The notes under the pieces were generated by a model, which saw nothing but the letters and a program-made list of their open reading frames with translations, searched no databases and was not told the DNA's origin. Shown piece after piece: positions 62,100 to 64,000 of a stretch of 64,000 nucleotides of DNA. Within the stretch, counting starts at the first letter, position 1, and each line of letters begins with the position of its first letter. The DNA comes from Copromyces sp. CBS 386.78 (lineage: Eukaryota; Ascomycota; Sordariomycetes; Sordariales; Sordariaceae), in NCBI GenBank assembly GCA_030685235.1, contig MU839084.1, positions 62,001 through 126,000 on the forward strand. The letters run 5' to 3'. The position numbers and the translations under genes were made by a program.

Positions 62100-63300
62100 A
62101 AATTATTTACTTCCTCCTCTATTATTACTATAAATAATAATTTCTCTAAGCGATTTAATAGAGAGGTAGCGTATTTCCTACGCTGTATTCTATAAATTAA
62201 GTAGGAGTTAGAGCGGGGGGTATAACGGGAGCGGCGGGTTTATTGGTAGTAATGGCGTTAATACAAACGTTATTATTATTATTATTATTATAGTTAGTCT
62301 AACTTATAGTAGGTCTATTATAATTATTATTACTGCCTTTACTATAATAGTTATAGCGGTCGCACTCCTTTTACTCCTTAAAGATACCGATATTAATATT
62401 ATTATAGTATTTATAAGCGTAATAATTAAGGTTAATATAACGCTTATAAAGACCGTTCTATATATAGTAATCGATAATTACCTTATTAATTATATAAGAT
62501 AATTAGACGTTAACGGCCTTTATAGCCTTAAAATCTATAGTAATATTATTTTAATTAATAGTATATTTGGGGGTAATAGTATTATTAGTATTAATAGTAC
62601 CGTTTTTAAAATAAATATTAGTCTTATTATGCTAATTGCGCTCTTTTAAATTAGTAGCGAATTTATAATAAAGGGTAAACTATCCGTTAAAATCGTTATA
62701 AGTTAGGGTATTTTACTAGTAAATAATAATATCGTAAATCTCGTTCGTAACCTTTATTTTTAGGTAATAGGTCTTTATAGCCTCGTTGAAGTTGTATTTA
62801 TTAACGATAGTAATAAACTTATTTTCGAAATCGAGCTATTTCGTGCTTTTAGTTATTTTTAATAATTCGAAATCGCGATATATTTAGAAGGTAAGGTTTA
62901 TATAATTGTATTTAATACCGAAATAAGTAAGGAGGGCCTTTACGCTTTCCTACTTTTATTTAGTCGGGTTTTCTTCTTTAATAATAAGTATTATATAGGG
63001 CAATAAAATTCTAAAGGTGTTGCCTCCAAGGTATAAAAGGATTTATATAAATTTATAACGCTTATTTTAATTGAATTACTAAGTATTTTAGAATTAGTAT
63101 AGTTAAATTTTATTACGCTAATCCTAGAAAGCTTCGGTATATTTAATAATAAAAGTATCTTTACTAATATAAACGGCAGGGTCTTTATTTGTACGGGTTT
63201 TCGGGGTAATTATAGTAGTTTCGTCGTTAGAATTAAGGGCGGGGATAAAAGCGGGCGGAGTGATTTTATTGTGAACGGCTTTTTTAAGTGCCCTAATTTA
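62100..63300 (-). pseudogene. Gag-like region of the second gypsy element
   Basis: Assigned by position upstream of the protease. Near 62.33 kb the minus frame reads ECDRYNYYSKG, which could be a mutated CCHC zinc knuckle. Other parts are low-complexity and cannot be verified by eye. A 75-codon plus-strand frame at 63271-63498 is considered chance. Confidence 0.45.
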
Positions 63301-64000
63301 AGTCTTAGTAATTATTTTAAATTTAATATTAGTTTCGTTAATTATAATAAGATTATTATAGAACTATTAAGCCTCCTATTAAAAGTTGGCGAATTTTTAT
63401 TAAAGGTTAGTAAAAATATTTTCTTAATTAGTAATTTACTAGTAAGCGGCTTCGAAAGAATCTTAAGCAGCGCTAACGAATATATTAATTTAAATTAAGT
63501 CCGTATAAATTAATTAAGTAAGAATAATAATAATGTAGGAAAAAGTAGTATATTAAATAAATTTAAAAGCGGTATTAAAGACTTTTTCCGCGATTAAATT
63601 ACTTAAATATTAGAAAGCGGTACTATTAAAGGTTTTTGTAACGTTTTCGAAGAATTATTTATATTTAAAGCCGATAATAGCATTAATTGTAAAGATAGCG
63701 ACGTCGAAATTAATAATAGGGGTTGCTATTTAAATAATTATAATTAATGCTTACTATTTTGTAATGTAAGTACTTACTACCTTATAGCGTAAATAGTATC
63801 CGTTAATTACTTTATAGTAATAAAAAAGAGGTCTATTATAATATAATGAGAAAAGTATATTGTAGTACGATGAAAGAGAGGTATATCGTAGTACGATGAA
63901 ATTGCAAGTTCGTTAGAAATATTTACGACGGCGGCGATAAATTTATTTTAAAATATACGTGCGTAGTATAATAATAAGGTACAATTAATTATTACAGGGT

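Larger units (their letters stand above)
57100..63900 (-). mobile_element. Second Ty3/gypsy element, minus strand, RIP-inactivated
   Basis: Reading from right to left the minus strand shows gag-like sequence (about 62.1-63.3 kb), protease (about 61.7-61.95 kb), reverse transcriptase (about 60.1-60.7 kb), RNase H (about 59.5-59.9 kb) and integrase (about 58.2-59.1 kb). This order defines Ty3/gypsy. The sequence is clearly related to, but not the same family as, the element at 47-55 kb. LTRs were not recognised with certainty; the right one would lie at or beyond the window edge. Confidence 0.82.
27691..64000. other. RIP-mutated AT-rich heterochromatic block
   Basis: More than 36 kb of DNA dominated by A and T, with TpA abundant and CpA/TpG almost absent, while CpG and GG/CC runs persist. 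This is the product expected of RIP, which changes CpA to TpA on either strand of repeated DNA. Wherever a coding ancestor can be read (the retrotransposon domains below), the stops are TAA or TAG at positions where relatives have Gln or Trp. Open frames longer than 60 codons are nearly absent. Short stretches of more normal composition (39.3-39.7, 41.1-41.6, 46.3-46.5, 47.1-47.3, 48.5-49.1, 54.6-54.9 and 56.84-57.08 kb) are later insertions or less mutated LTRs. Stretches not listed separately hold nothing I can assign. Confidence 0.9.

Noticed and set aside
62270..62300. Run of TTATTATTATTATTATTA as a CRISPR-like or regulatory repeat
   Set aside because: Simple trinucleotide microsatellite in AT-rich DNA. 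No CRISPR array structure exists anywhere in the window, as expected for a eukaryote.

Overview
The window looks like a chromosome segment of a filamentous ascomycete of the Neurospora/Sordariales type. The evidence is short introns with GTRNGY-like donors and CTAAC-type branch points, C-ending codon preference in the highly expressed Hsp70 and eIF4E genes, and a very sharp change at about 27.7 kb into DNA that is extremely A+T-rich and almost devoid of CpA/TpG while keeping CpG. That last signature is typical of repeat-induced point mutation (RIP). The species was not determined.

Left part (1-27.7 kb, euchromatin). Eight protein genes can be supported: CKS1 (minus, 3 exons); a double-bromodomain RSC4-like chromatin remodelling subunit (plus, 5 exons); a 1025-residue fungal protein of unknown function with hydrophobic segments (plus, 2 exons); cap-binding eIF4E (minus, 3 exons); the ribosome-associated Hsp70 of the SSB type (plus, 5 exons, with one GC-AG intron); the ER oxidoreductin ERO1 (plus, 3 exons); a C2HC-type zinc-finger frame without a visible start codon (minus); and the U6 snRNA phosphodiesterase USB1 (minus, 1 exon). 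They are housekeeping genes for the cell cycle, chromatin, translation, protein folding and RNA processing; no operon-like or cluster logic links them. The first 4.8 kb contains no convincing protein gene but has a candidate RNA polymerase III transcription unit near 1.87-2.02 kb. A 156-bp inverted fragment of the SSB gene, containing an exon end plus most of the GC-AG intron, lies between SSB and ERO1. In that copy the intron has a canonical GT donor.

Right part (27.7-64 kb, RIP-mutated heterochromatin). No intact gene is visible. The best-defined object is a complete 7.77-kb Ty3/gypsy retrotransposon (47108-54878) with two 308-bp LTRs, a 5-bp target duplication CCTTT, and gag, protease, RT, RNase H and integrase remnants broken by RIP-type stops. 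It sits beside, and apparently inside, a minus-strand Ty1/copia remnant. A second gypsy element lies on the minus strand at about 57-64 kb. Three short elements with long terminal inverted repeats and perfect 8-bp target duplications (39302-39714, 41133-41572, 48517-49108) inserted into this DNA and largely escaped RIP; one of them lies inside the gypsy gag region, giving a relative order of events. Tandem arrays of about 70, 115 and 184 bp and a recurrent palindromic motif occupy parts of the otherwise unassigned AT-rich DNA. The length of this block would fit a large dispersed heterochromatic region or a centromere flank; the window alone cannot decide.
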